A stretch of 64,000 bases of DNA from Steromphala cineraria. Lineage: Eukaryota > Mollusca > Gastropoda > Trochida > Trochidae. Within the stretch, counting starts at the first letter, position 1, and each line of letters opens with the position of its first letter. The stretch covers positions 21,206,406 to 21,270,405 of the forward strand of contig OU744730.1 of the NCBI GenBank assembly GCA_916613615.1, in the 5' to 3' direction. The notes under the pieces were generated by a model that did not search any database, had not been told where the DNA came from, and saw only the letters and a list, made by a program, of their open reading frames with translations. This document shows, piece by piece, positions 11,401 to 23,330 of this stretch. The position numbers were made by a program, and so were the translations under genes.

Positions 11401-14400
11401 CACGTGCCGAGGTATAATCAGCTATGTTAAACTGAGCCAGGTACTCCCCTAGTAACAAGCAACAACGTAGTGTCGAGAGTTATCTACCTTGTCCTTTGTT
11501 TGGAAGACAAAGGCTATGCTACGCTCGATTGCTGTAATGCCATGTATGCTTGTTGAATTGCCCTGTACATGCGAAAGTCATCTATATGTAATAACTTTAC
11601 TGGTACAATTAAAATGTTATTCAAATAAAAGAATGGTACTGCTAATTTGACTAATCTCATCTTTTTAAGTCAGATTTAAAGCATTCAGTATTGGTGCTCT
11701 TCAAGAGAGATTCTTTACCATAATGTCTGCCAGTTTGATAAGGAGATTCACGTGTCCCATTATAATATCAAATGATTATCACTTCACATTCCAAGGATTC
11801 ACAATTCATGTCCCAAGGATTTACAATTCACATCTCAGAGATTAACAATTCATATCCAATCGATAAATAGTTTAGGATATTGTAACTTATGAGTTTACGA
11901 CCCACATATACTGAACACATATGATAGTGATATGTTATCTTTGAAATTTTTAATATTGATTTAATTTATTAATTTACATAGGTATAAGATATCAAAAATA
12001 AATATCAATATCCCTTATTGATTTTCTCCAATATACATGAATTAGGTGTAATATACATGAATTAGGTACACCTCATGAATTAGGTACACCTCATGAATTA
12101 GATACATGTTGATCAATATCTTCCCTCTTACAGCAGGTACCCCATGAGAGAGCGAGAGCGTGAACCCCCACCCCGAGGTCCACCCCGAGACAGATCTCCA
12201 CTGCGGGAACCCTACGACGATCGATACAGAGACCCCTACAGGGACCCTCCACCGCCCCGGGACCCTGCTCGCCCACCACCCCCCAGGTAATGGAACAAAC
12301 CACTCCGCAAGTAGTATTCATATTCTGTAACCCCTTGTCTAATGGACAAATTCTGGTGAGTCTAAGGAGGTTTAGGGGAGTCCATCAATAAGTAAGCAAA
12401 AATACCACAAGAAATATGTTTGGCACCAATACTTGTTCAGTGTACTGAAAGAGTTATGTTTTATTCTAATGCAAAGGCTGTCACGGTGAGGCTCCTGTTG
12501 GGATGAATTGCTATGAGCCAAGCAAGGAAGTAACATACCACATGCAATATACAACAACTTGTGTTTGTTCGATGATATCTAAGCGTACTGTGATCATTGT
12601 TGTTTTCTTTTTGCATAAGTCATTGACATTTTTATGAAATTATCTTGGACATATGTTTTGAGGAATTTTATACCTTTACAATTCAAAGAGGAAACAATTA
12701 ACAAGAACTTAAACCTTGCAAGCTCAAAGCAAAATAAGTTTCACAGCGTCAGCTGAAACTTTCTGAATTATGATTGGCTGCATAAGAACTTAATCATTCA
12801 ATCAAGATTACTCTTTAATCATTTTAAATTATTTAAATATAATGAAGTATCTGTTTGTGCTTAGACACTAGACAGTAATAAGCCAAGTTTTATATTAAGT
12901 GCATTTAACTTCTTATTTCGTGCTACCAGTGTTTTGTTTTGTGAAGTTGAATATTACTATTACAGTTTTGTTTATATGCAATTGTTTTCTTCATACTAAC
13001 ATCATAATTTTGTGGTTACTGCATCTATTGATTTGCTGTTCACGGTATGACAGAGTGACCTCCCTTTGAAAGTTGCCCTCATCTCACTTGTTTTCCCATG
13101 AAGAATGTGCATGAAACCGTAAAGTGAAATATAGTATTGTATACTCCCAACAAACGTTACTGATTATGAGTTTTCTTCAGCCTATCTGTTGAGAATATGG
13201 TAAAATTACCCATATAGCGGACCACTTTAGAACCAAGTTTTGCACCTATCTTACCTTTTCGCGGAAAAGCGCATTTGAATTAGGATTTAATCTTGTCACA
13301 TTTTCTGACAATCTGTGAATTGTTAAAATGATGTCTATATATATTTAATTTGAATGCTGACTTCAATAATGATTAATATTCCTTTAAGACCACTTGTTAG
13401 TCAAAAGTTGAGACGTATGGTTGACTTTAGAATCTTTTAAGTTTCTTAAAGATCAAGGCATTTGTCAACATATAATTGTTTTTTCTTATTTGCAAAGAAA
13501 CAATAAAAGATCGGTTCTTGTCAAGAATCTTGTGATGTGTAAGGAATAGTTTTACTGTTGTAAATCAGGGTAGTACAGTATCCTGAAATTGACAGGGCTA
13601 AAATACCTGGGGATAACACTTAGACTAGAAATGTTTGTATTATCTCAACCCTTCAGCACGAACATGTAACCCTCCCTTACCCTCCAAGCAATGGGCTTAT
13701 GTGCGTATACCTTCTGCTTGCAGAGATGCTCGTGACCCCTATTATGACGACCCCTACAGACGCCCGCCGCCACCTGACCCATACTATGACAGATATCGGG
13801 ACGACCCCTACAGGTGACGACTACCTTTGACCTCTGACCTCTTGAGTTTCTTGCTTTTTACTTTAAAATCCCTTTTTGTTGCTTAACAGCTTATATTGGA
13901 ACTTTTTGTGATATTATATCCTATACACGACGCTAATGGCTGAAATATAGCCCAAGCGGCTTTAGCATTAACTCACTCAATTAATCTTATTACTTATAGT
14001 ATAAGACAAAGAACATACAACTCAATAGCGACCGTTCTTACAGTTTACAAATACCCTTTTTGGACAGTATTTATATATAGTGACAACAATGAATAAACAA
14101 GGCAACTGCAAAAATTTTACACAGTCCCTTATCATCATTCAAATGTCATTGAAATTTCATCATTATTTGCCAGTAAAGTTATTGAAATCTACAAAATGAA
14201 TACTTGTTTGAATTCCTTTCTCTCTGTTGTAAGAACCACTTATAAATACATAAAATAACCTCCATAGAAAGGTGTCTAATATTTATGAATTAAGAGATCA
14301 AAGCAATGTGTAAAAAATAGTTTAAAATACATTACTCAAAATACCATCGTTGAAAATGTTAAGTTGACATTGGTGTTCACATACAATAAGAATAAATATG

Positions 14401-17400
14401 TGATTGTATTTTTATCCCCCGCAACAACGAAGTTGCTGGGGGTATTAACATGGGTACCGTCCGTCCGTCCGTCCGTTACACTTTGTGTCCGGCTCATAAC
14501 TTTCTAACTAATCAACCATTTCAATTCAAATTCGTCATGGACATGAACAAACATGTAATAATGTGTCATGAGAAACAAATTTCTGAAAATATTAGGATTT
14601 TGGAGAAAAAGTGGTAAATTTTGTAAGAAATCTGTTACAAGTCCCGTCCGGCTCACAACTTCTAAACTTATCATCACATATTGATAAAATTTGATATGGA
14701 GATACATAATCATATGAAGGTGTGTCATGAAGAACAATTTTGAAAATATTTTTACAAAATTTTGCCTTTTTTGGCAAAAAATGAGGACTCTGTTGGAAAA
14801 CTGCTACAAGTCCTGTCCGGCTCATAACTTCTAAACTAATCATCACATATTGATCAAATTTGATATGGAGTATATAATCATATGAAGATGTGTCATGAAG
14901 AACAATTTTGAAAATATTTTTATAAAATTTTGCCTTTTTTGGCTAAAAATGAAGACTCTGTTGGAAAACTGTTACAAGTCCTGTCCGGCTCATAACATCT
15001 AAACTAATCATCACATATTGATAAAATTTGATATGAAGATACATAATCATATGAAGGTGTGTCATGAAGAACAATTCTGAAAATATTTTTATAACATTTT
15101 GCCTTTTTGGGCAAAAAAAGAGGACTCTGTTGGAAAACTGTTACAAGTCCTGCCCGGACATAACATCTAAACTAATCATCACATATTGATAAAATTTGAT
15201 ATGAAGATACATAATCATATGAAGGTGTGTCATGAAGAACAATTTTGAAAATATGTTTGTTTTAATATGATCAAATTGATCTTGGAGATCCAAATACATA
15301 AATTCATTCATTTGATTTTAATTTTGTCAGTTAACTCGAATTATGCCCAACAGTGAACATAAAGTTGGTATGATTTAGTTTTTTTATTAGAATAGTTTCT
15401 TTCATATCCTGGAAATTTTTTGTTATTTTGTGCGACAAAAATTAATCGGCAATATGATAAGGAAAACCTATACATATTGTGCAATTTGCGGGGGATATAG
15501 CTCGACCATGTCAGCTGCTTGTTATTATAAAGCCTTTCTGGATTGATCTTACAGAACTGGATAGAAAAATTAAAATTGAAGGACTCTGTAGAGCCATATT
15601 CTTTGTCATGTGTATTTCTTCAAAATGTAAATAGATGGACTATTGAATAACAAACAGCCTGTAGTAGATGTGAATTTCCATTTGATTTGTTTGAAAGTTT
15701 TTAATGTTCTTAAAATTTGTGCAGAAGTGTTGGAATATTTGTTCAGCTCATAAAACCTTTGTACTTACACATTCTGAAATATTTAGACGTGACCCATATG
15801 CGGCAGACCCCTATGCTCGGGACCCGTACGCACGAGACCCCTACTACGAGCCCCCAGCGCCCAGGAAACCACCTCCACCGGAGTGTGTCGTCATTCTCAT
15901 GAAGGCTCAGCTCAGGTAAGAGACAACTCAGCATTAGTGTCATATTGAAATTATTTGCACATATCAGCATTAATAGTACAACATTTAGTCAACATTACAA
16001 TAATTCTCCACTATACTCTGGATACTAAGAAGGCTTGACCAGACAGTGTTGTTACCCTCTAATGAAAGTGAAAGTTTATTCGTATTCAAGGCCTCATGGC
16101 CAAAAGTACAAAATTGTATGTACATATAATCAGAGCCCATGTTGTTACCGCTCTTTATCAAGAGACTTGTGGAGAATTATCAGAATGGTCTTTCTTTTTG
16201 GGGATCACAGTGTCTACAGAAGTATTAATCCTTTTATTATTTCATTTGGGAAATAAAACCAACAACCAAAAACCAACAAGCAATGATGAATTTCCTTAAA
16301 CATCAGTCTCCCTGTGGCGTGTTGCAAGGCCAAACCCATTTATGGGAGATTTAACGGGAATGGAAGCTGTTGACCAAACTAATGTTTCTTCTTGAAGTTC
16401 ATGTATAATGATGTTTGATTGTTTTGCAGGACATTCGGAGACAGCATTGAGAGGAAGGTGAAGGCCCTGAACGTGATCTGCAGCGTGGTGGTGATCCCCG
16501 AGGACAAGACTCTGGCCCAGCAGATAGAGGAGATCTCGCGCCATGGAGGACTCTTCGCCATCGTCGCCAACAGTCAGAACGAGATTCACCACTCCCTTAC
16601 CCTCAATATCCTGCATGGGAGCCCACAAGGTAAGTTCTCGGGTGATGCAGGGGTTATCAAATCTTCCAGTAAGTCATTGACCTACAGTATGGGTTCATAC
16701 TAAGCCGCAAACCTGTGGCAAACCATCCTGTCAACGTACGCTAACTCCACTAATATGTACCCTGGGCTCAGAAGCTAGATTTGCTCACGCGGCCCTACTC
16801 GGGATATAGCCAATCAAATCATTTTCTCGCCACCTTCTCGATAAAATTTAAACGAGAAAATTATTTCATTGGCTATATCACAATTTGACCATGCGAGCGA
16901 ATCTAGCTTCTGAGCCCAGGGGACAAATTAGTGGATTTAGCATAACGTTCGTACCCTTTGACAGGATGGTGGCAAACAACTAGCTCCTTATGGTAGTTTA
17001 CTTTATAAAAAACATCAACAAATCTATTACTTTCAGGGATTTTTGAATGGGTCAAAAGTAAATTTTGGTAGGTTAGTGACCTGTGACTAACAGATCTTTC
17101 TCCTCTGTTGTGGTGATGGAAAGTTCTTTCTTGGCAAGATTACAAGAGTTACATTGACAACATCACCAATGGCTGAAATTGTTGATATGGTGCTAAACAG
17201 TTTTGGTGTTTGGAATTTCTTTTTTGTTTGTCCAAGATACTCAGCTTGAGACTAAGTTTCCTACATCATGAACCTTTTTTTCATAAGGTTCATAACATAA
17301 CATAATAAAATTGTTTTCAGTATTTCTTCAAGCTGTAATCTGCATCATAGAACACCATCTAAACTTCCAATAACTAAAACCAGCAATCAAGGCTTTAAGG

Positions 17401-19706
17401 CCTATCACAATCACGCATTTAGCAAAAAGTTTTGGTTGAAAAAGTGGAAATTGAAAAGTATTTGTCATCGTGATCTAAATTTCATTAATGCGTCATGATC
17501 TTGTGGTTTAACAACTTAAATTTACCAAAAAGAAGATTAAATTATTCACATTCTAAAACATCACTACACAAATCTTTAAATATAATTTATAAACACACAT
17601 TTCATGTCCTGTCTTTCTTTTCATCATTTCATTCAAATATCTCATCAATCTTTCTCTCATCTCAATAAAATTCATTTTCAAAACTCTAACCAAGCACCCA
17701 TGAACCATTAATCTGAAACAAAAAACAAAATCTATCCCAAAATTTATGGGATGAAGTTCCTCTGACCGTTGTCTGAATCACACGTTTTTAAGGTCATACT
17801 GCAATGTTTAATTGCTAAAAAAAAAGCAGATTTCGTTAATAAATATTTCAAATAGTATATAAAATATAATGTTCAACTTGGAATCAAATGATCGCCATCA
17901 TTTTGATTCATTGCTAAAAAATGCATGTTAAATGTTTTAATATTCAGCAAAGAAAAAATAATAACCATTACATTCAGATTGGAAAACATAATTTGTTTTG
18001 AGAAATAAATATGATACGAGATGTTCTTTTTCTTAATTACTTTCTCCAGTTTTGTGCCTTTTGTTTATTAAAAAGGAATGACATTCCGATAACAAGTTGA
18101 TGAAAAACTTCAACATTTTGACTGCTAAAAGCTAAAATATTTCCAAAGCACCACTTAACAATATCTCAATCTACATTTGAATGAATGTTGGAAACGCAAG
18201 ATGTTGCTTTGCAATTTCTCTGCTTAGCATGTTGCACAAGTATCTGATGAAATGCACACATACCTAATTTAAGTTCATACAATAATTAACACAAAAGTGC
18301 ATGCATCAGTAAAACTAAAAGTTCACACTTTTGCGCAAGAAAATGAATAAAAGCTGTGTAAAAAAGGTGTCAACTGCATGCTACACTCACATCGAACACT
18401 TGTTCAGGTAACTATCTCCAATAAAAACAAATTGATGAAATTTTGCGCAAAAAAGACATTGAGATACCATTGACAACTTTGTTTACAGTATTCACTGTAA
18501 AGATGGGAAAAAATCAAATAATTTAAAGTGAAAACTGCTTGATACTTACTCCTGTTGAATGTATTCATTAACCCAATTGCCTTGTTTTGCCATGTCTTAA
18601 CCGCATTTACCTTCTGTATGACAGAGCACAGGAATATGCCCGTGGAAGATGCAATGAGCCTAATCGGGCGCAGTTTTGAGAAATACCTCCAGTCGCTCAA
18701 GGAAAAGACAACGGCGGGGGCAGCCCCCACCCCTGCCGCCCCCGCTGCCCCTCCCGCTGCAGGGCGCTCTGCCCCCTTCTTGCCCCCCTCTAAGGACGTC
18801 TCCTACTTGCTTAATCTCCTGGCTGACAACCGACAGCTCACGCTAGAGGAGTTAGATAAAGTTATTGTGTACTTGCGTGAACGTAGAGACAAGATGATTG
18901 ATCCCGAGCGCAGAGCCATTCCGTCTGATGGTGAGTCGAGGCAAGATCATAGGATCAAACAAAGTTTTCGAATTAACCCTTTCCCCCTAAAATATGTGGA
19001 TCGTTTCACCTAATTTTAATTTATCAATAAACGCATCCCTGTTTCAAAACTTGTAGATGATAAAAACAAGGTAAAACTCTTTCAACCCATGTAAGTAGGA
19101 CCCTTTATTGAGTTATGCTTGATTGTTTTTCAAAGAACAAAGATGCAAAATCTTTCAATAAACCAATATAAACAAGATGAATTGTCAAATTTTCAACATA
19201 GTCCTTCATTTTCTACCAAAATAAACGGCTTGAGACATGTAGAGACGCTGACATCCAAGTGTATTGTAGGTGGATATCGCGATGCGGGCCGTGGAGACGA
19301 CGGTCTCCTTCAACAACAGCAACAACAGGAGCTCCAGACGAAGATTCTGAGCATCCTGAATGGGAATGGACAGCCCAGTGGGGCCCCTGGCGGTGTTCCC
19401 TCCCACCACGGCGCCCCTCCCCCTGTTCCCCCAGTCCAGTCTCCCGCCTCTGCTGCCCTCATCAACTTCGACAACCCCAGTGTTCAGAAGGCCCTCGATA
19501 ACCTCATTCAAAGCGGACCTAACCTGCTACGCAACATCAGTGCTGCTTCTAGCACCCAGAATGCACCAACGGCTCCCCGTGATTCTGGTCGACCTGGGCT
19601 GCTGAGCACTCCCCCTGGTGGCCCCCGGCCTGCTTACCCTCCCCAGGGCATGGGCGGAGTGCCCCCTATGCGTGGGGGACCCCCTGGAGGCCGACCCCGG
19701 TACTAA
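8200..19706 (+). CDS. NCOA5: NCOA5: nuclear receptor coactivator 5 orthologue, nine coding exons
   Basis: Exons 8200-8440, 8831-8941, 10926-11016, 12137-12286, 13724-13813, 15787-15915, 16430-16629, 18625-18930 and 19270-19706 join in phase at GT-AG sites. They give 584 residues and end in TAA. Domains in order: SR-rich head (1-45); RRM with RNP2 VFVGRL (54-59) and RNP1 RGYGFVQF (87-94); RDPY/proline-rich linker (about 148-258); HisRS-type anticodon-binding-like domain (about 260-337); EHRNMP segment (338); NR box LLNLL (399-403) followed by ADNRQLT; Q-rich stretch; INFDNPSVQKALD block (504-516). The last four match vertebrate NCOA5 clearly. NCOA5 acts in the nucleus as a transcriptional coregulator of oestrogen-type receptors. 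I start at ATG 8200 because an in-frame TAG lies at 8188. The ATG at 8203 is equally possible. Confidence 0.92.
8831..8941 (+). CDS. NCOA5: NCOA5 coding exon 2: RNP1 of the RRM
   Basis: Carries RGYGFVQF and the last RRM helix (EDARNAVAKEQ). The acceptor is ctgtgtctag (8830). A second in-frame acceptor, cctcag (8839), would remove three residues. The donor is attg|gtaggt in phase 1. Confidence 0.85.
10926..11016 (+). CDS. NCOA5: NCOA5 coding exon 3: end of RRM and RD-rich segment
   Basis: Acceptor tgtgtttcag. Encodes DVKMAADGRRDRVMV and on to GEHPPG, completing the last RRM strand. The donor is tccagg|gtacgt in phase 2. Confidence 0.85.
11346..11770. repeat. Dispersed repeat family R1, copy 2 (in NCOA5 intron 3)
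   Basis: Matches 4255-4560 and then about 5010-5100 in the same orientation, without the roughly 430-bp segment present in copy 1. It is flanked by short degenerate repeats of the type aattcacatcccaagga (about 11270-11345 and 11780-11865). Confidence 0.55.
12056..12105. repeat. Short 18-bp tandem repeat in NCOA5 intron 3
   Basis: About 2.5 copies of acacctcatgaattaggt lie about 30 bases before the tandem acceptor of exon 4, close to where the branch point is expected. Confidence 0.6.
12137..12286 (+). CDS. NCOA5: NCOA5 coding exon 4: RDPY/proline-rich linker
   Basis: Encodes REREREPPPRGPPRDR and RYRDPYRDPPPP-type repeats. The acceptor is a tandem cagcag (12131-12136). Use of the first site would add one arginine. 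The donor is ccccag|gtaatg in phase 2. Confidence 0.85.
13724..13813 (+). CDS. NCOA5: NCOA5 coding exon 5: RDPYYDDPYR repeats
   Basis: Short, 90-nt, in-phase exon with acceptor ttgcttgcag and donor ctacag|gtgacg. Its Arg-Asp-Pro-Tyr repeats correspond to the R/D-rich region of vertebrate NCOA5. Being a multiple of three, it could be skipped without a frameshift. Confidence 0.82.
14413..15497. repeat. Pearl/Helentron-like element with inverted TATCCCCCGCAA ends (NCOA5 intron 5)
   Basis: The left end TATCCCCCGCAA opens a hairpin (cccccgcaac ... gttgctggggg). Next come a CCGT microsatellite (14457-14475) and about five 170-bp units marked by gtccggctcataac (near 14487, 14645, 14815, 14985 and 15150). 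The right end TTGCGGGGGATA mirrors the left. No coding capacity. Confidence 0.72.
15787..15915 (+). CDS. NCOA5: NCOA5 coding exon 6: last RDPY repeats and start of the anticodon-binding-like domain
   Basis: Begins RRDPYAADPYARDPY and ends PECVVILMKAQL, which aligns with the DCSVIVVNKQ strand of human NCOA5. Acceptor atatttag, donor ctcag|gtaaga. At 129 nt it is symmetric in phase. Confidence 0.88.
16430..16629 (+). CDS. NCOA5: NCOA5 coding exon 7: anticodon-binding-like domain
   Basis: Encodes TFGDSIERKVKALNVI through ILHGSPQ. It has the alternating strand/helix pattern of the class II synthetase anticodon-binding fold and the FAIVANSQNEIH strand seen in NCOA5. Acceptor gttttgcag, donor cacaag|gtaagt in phase 1. 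Confidence 0.92.
16724..16968. mobile_element. Mutator-like MITE, family M1, copy 1 (NCOA5 intron 7)
   Basis: Near-palindromic 245-bp element with ends CATCCTGTC...GACAGGATG and long inverted arms (ctgggctcagaagctag against ctagcttctgagcccag). It is flanked by a perfect 9-bp duplication GTGGCAAAC (16715-16723 and 16969-16977). Long inverted repeats with 9-11 bp duplications are the Mutator-like signature. A second copy lies at 40171. Confidence 0.8.
16970..18624 (+). other. NCOA5 intron 7, remainder
   Basis: AT-rich intron sequence up to the acceptor tgtatgacag at 18624. No further repeat with definable ends or coding exon was recognised. Confidence 0.5.
18625..18930 (+). CDS. NCOA5: NCOA5 coding exon 8: EHRNMP segment, Ala/Pro linker, LxxLL box
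   Basis: EHRNMPVEDAMSLIGRSFEKY aligns with human EHRNMPQADAMVL. An Ala/Pro run follows, then SYLLNLLADNRQLT, whose LLNLL is the nuclear-receptor box (human LINLLADNR). It ends in a helical VIVYLRERRDKM. Donor tgatg|gtgagt in phase 1. Confidence 0.92.
19270..19706 (+). CDS. NCOA5: NCOA5 terminal coding exon
   Basis: Encodes the Q-rich QELQTKILSILNG segment (human QELQAKILSLFNS), the invariant INFDNPSVQKALDNLIQSGP and a Gly/Pro-rich end finishing RPRY-stop. Acceptor gtattgtag. GC content is much higher than in the flanking introns, as in the other coding exons. Confidence 0.92.
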
Positions 19707-19953
19707 TCACTTCCGGAGGCTAGCTCCCTTTTCAACATTGAGCAGTTGGCTCTGTTTTCTCTTCATCATCATGCTTTTACTGTACCAGATATGTACATCA
19801 GCACTTTGATACAAAGATCATGTTTACATCTTTTGTCACATCATTTGTTGTTTTATCAACCCCATTATCATTTTCAGTATTTTAGTTGAAATGTAATGTA
19901 CTACTACAAGCATTTGATGACTATATTTGATCATGTTTCCCTGCTTGTTGGCA

Positions 19954-19959
19954 AATAAA
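19954..19959 (+). terminator. NCOA5: NCOA5 polyadenylation signal
   Basis: AATAAA lies 248 bases after the stop codon, followed about 20-30 bases later by a T-rich tract (aactttttttgtc). This is consistent with cleavage near 19980. Confidence 0.7.
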
Positions 19960-20224
19960 TGTTAAGATATGATTAACTTTTTTTGTCATTTGTGAAAGGT
20001 CTTACGTTGCATGACCGTTACAAGACATTTTTCTGAGACACTCGGATTCCTTAAAAAATTTCAAACACAAAATAGAAAAACAAGAACATTAACTGAAATA
20101 AACTTTTGTCGCCGTGAAATATTTGGCTAAAATTAAATGTAGCAAACTTCTTAAATTTTAACATTTCAACCTTATTTTACAAAATCTGAGACAAGCCAAA
20201 AAGATGGGTAAAAATTCACTCCAT

Positions 20225-20635
20225 GTTCAATAAGGATGCGCATTATTATCAATATATCGGTACATTGCAATACAGAAAAATCTTGATCTGTATCGATACA
20301 CACTCCTGAAAATATCCAATATAGCAAACATTTTTAAATGATAAATTTCAAACAAAAATTGCAGAAAAAACACAACCAAATAAAACAAGATTTTACTGAA
20401 AGTGTGAAGTTGTGTTGTGAAAATAGCTCAAATATGTAAACAGGTCATAAACAGAGATTAAAAAATCTCCATAACGGCTAATAGCTGAGCAATTATTATT
20501 GTTCATATTAGAAAAAGCATGCAAAATCTTGAATTGAAAAGAACAAATATATTGCAATACATATTTCAATATTCTTTACTTTATCGCAACCTTTTGCAAT
20601 AAGGAATTGTGAATGATACCCATCCATAATGTTCA
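20225..20635. repeat. Dispersed repeat family R2, copy 1
   Basis: Starts caataaggatg with tatcaatatatcggtacattgcaatac and ends gaatgatacccatcc. The same start and end occur at 41790-42172. The outer parts form a weak inverted pair (aaggatg/catcc), suggesting a small non-autonomous DNA element. Confidence 0.45.
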
Positions 20636-20639
20636 AATA

Positions 20640-23330
20640 CCAAAATAAATCAACCAATGGTATTAATCCTGTTTTAACCAAACAAACTTTAAATATGGGA
20701 CTTTTGAATAAAATCTATACATGAACTGATTATTCACTCTTGCAAAATATTTCCAATAATTCCTTCTGTACTTTGTATAATCTTTTTATAAATCTAAAAC
20801 AGACAACTTTCTGCAGTAGTCCAGTAAGTAAACAATTCTTTTGAGCCGAGGTTCAATATGAAATTTGTTACAGAAGCCCTTGGTTGGTTCTGTATATTTT
20901 AAATTTTGAACAGAACCAGAATGCAACAATAACCTCCTTGTCTGAAACACAAATTTTATAACAACTTTTATGCACTATGTCAAAAGCAAAATACTTTTGT
21001 TTTCAGTGATTTTGCTTCTCATTACACGATTACTTGGCATAACTTTTACCAACAAATCCAAACAAAAAGTATTATTAAAGTCAAGCCTCCCTTATTCTGC
21101 ACTCGGATAACCGGAAACCTTCCTTTCATTACAATTTTGAGGTAGAATGAATATTTTCCTATGTTAATGTACTCGCTTATCCGGACTTCGTGCATCCAGA
21201 TCATGATCTTAACGTAATATGAATATCTCTTCTAGTCACAGCCACGAGTTGGTTGTTTAGCTCATTAACTTCTTATTAATCAAATAAGTAATTCCAAGAG
21301 AAGCTTGATATTGTTCTTGTCATACATTTCTAAAACCTACAATCTAAGTTCAAATCAATAGTTGGCAACATAAACCACCTCTTAAATATCATTCATCTAT
21401 TTGTCAGTATTTTGTTTCAATTGGCTGCTGAAATTAAGATTGCAAAAAGGAGCACCTTTAACTCTTAATAGTTTAAACCATTACTATATACTTATCATGA
21501 TTCACTGGTTATCCAAGACAATATTAATCAAGATCTATTACTGTGAAAAAAGATAGTCATAATCAATTTCAATAACCATTACTGAAAGGAATCCAAGGGA
21601 AAAGTCGCTTATTTGCTCCATCTATGCAATAGTTTGGATTACAAGCAAACTATGGCATTATGCACATGACATAATTGACAAAACACAGCCACGTCATTGA
21701 GAAAGATGCAAATAAATTTAGAAAATTTCATTATGAAAGCCGCGGAAACCTGCTGTTTGAATAACAACATCAAATAGATATCATTACTCTCAAGCAACCA
21801 TTTGAAGCCACTGGAAGCAAACCCGGGAAAAACATCTGTAAGATGTAGATCTTATTTTCTGCCCCAGTAATATAATTCATAATTAATTGGAAACTCATTC
21901 TCTCCCAACAATGGCAGCACAAAGCATGAAATTCTGATCTAACTTCTCTTGCAATATACACCTTTACAAGCCTAGAAAGGGAGATGCCTTGTGCATTCAA
22001 CACCATTTCGAAAGTAATCAGGAACAATATACACATTGCACTTTCAGTCATCTTTACATAAACTCAATAACCACATTTGGTGATTGAATTGTGGGAATGA
22101 CCTTGGTGACATCAAAGAAACTCTCCATGCAAGAAGTGATTTCATTGACTGACATTTTCCATATGGTTTCTGTTGCAAACATTTGCCACTTTAGGAACCT
22201 AACTGAAGCCTGATAAGATCGTTTATTTAAAAAGAGGTTCATTCGGAATTTTATGAGTCTCATAGTTAGGAGAGAATAAAGGATACTATAGTTGACATAA
22301 TACTCATCAAATAAACAATAATATTTCTTCATGGTTTTAAGGAAACTGACATTAATGGAGCCAGCTGTTCTTTGATAGTGAAAAAAGCTGTACATTAAAA
22401 CAAACAAGAAGAGTCAATACTACATTTCAAAATACAATGTAATACATTCTACAACTTTGGTATATTCAAAGATAAATAATTCAACCATTGAATAACAGTT
22501 CGCACTTCATAAACGGTACAATAATCTTTAATGAATGTTTATATCTAAATCAAATATGCAATAGTAACAGCTGAAATTATAAAGCCGAAACAAAACATAC
22601 CAGCAAAATCACGAAATCGCCAAAATCACGAAATCGGCATTCATCGGTGTTACAGAACAAGTAAAGCATGTTGCCAGTGACTGAAATGAGCTATAACAAC
22701 AACCCCAAACATTCATATCTGCTAGGAGATATTACAAGTTAAAACGTATTTCTATGAGAGCATTTAAGAAAGAAAATATCTTCATGATGCGTTTCAAGGT
22801 GGTTTAATATGCAATATTGGCAATTTCAATTGAAAGTACTACTGTTTTGTCTTTCTGCTGCATAACAATAGCAAAATGTGTAGCTATTGAAACTAAAAAT
22901 ATCTTCCAGAACGAGATCTAGGCAACAATGTCAGTTTATCTTAATTGATAAGACGTAGCTTATTTTCGTTTGCAACAGAATCTTAAAGCATGTTAAAATG
23001 TAAATAAATTCAACGCTTACATGATTAAGAGGAAACAAACAATGGCCATCTGGTATATATAACCTTATGAACACAACCAACCAACCAATCAATCCATTTC
23101 TTTATTAACCCACCGGTATGCAAAACCGTGGGATATAGTCATCCTCTGTCAGTTCATCCGTCAACATTTCGTTTCCAGAGCAATCTCATTAAAATGATAT
23201 CATAATTTCTTCATTACGTTACGCATATTATAGTTTTCAGAAGGCCCCGTAAGTCCAGCCGCCAGGGTAACCTTTGACCGGTGGAGCTGAGGAAGATTTC
23301 ACCCACCAATCAAATCGTCCGTCTCTTTAA
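20640..23330. other. Intergenic AT-rich stretch
   Basis: No exon with credible splice sites was found. A fragment near 21100-21195 (cactcggataaccgg ... cttatccggac) resembles decayed Tigger-type ends. At 23107-23130 a hairpin, cccaccggt/accgtggg followed by atatag, resembles a stray Helentron-type left end. Two open frames on the - strand (21770-22051 and 22054-22407) are not supported by anything else. Confidence 0.4.

Noticed and set aside
21770..22407. Two adjacent minus-strand open frames (93 and 117 codons)
   Set aside because: Length is within chance for AT-rich DNA, composition is biased by A/T codons, and neither frame has splice-flanked partners or recognisable motifs.
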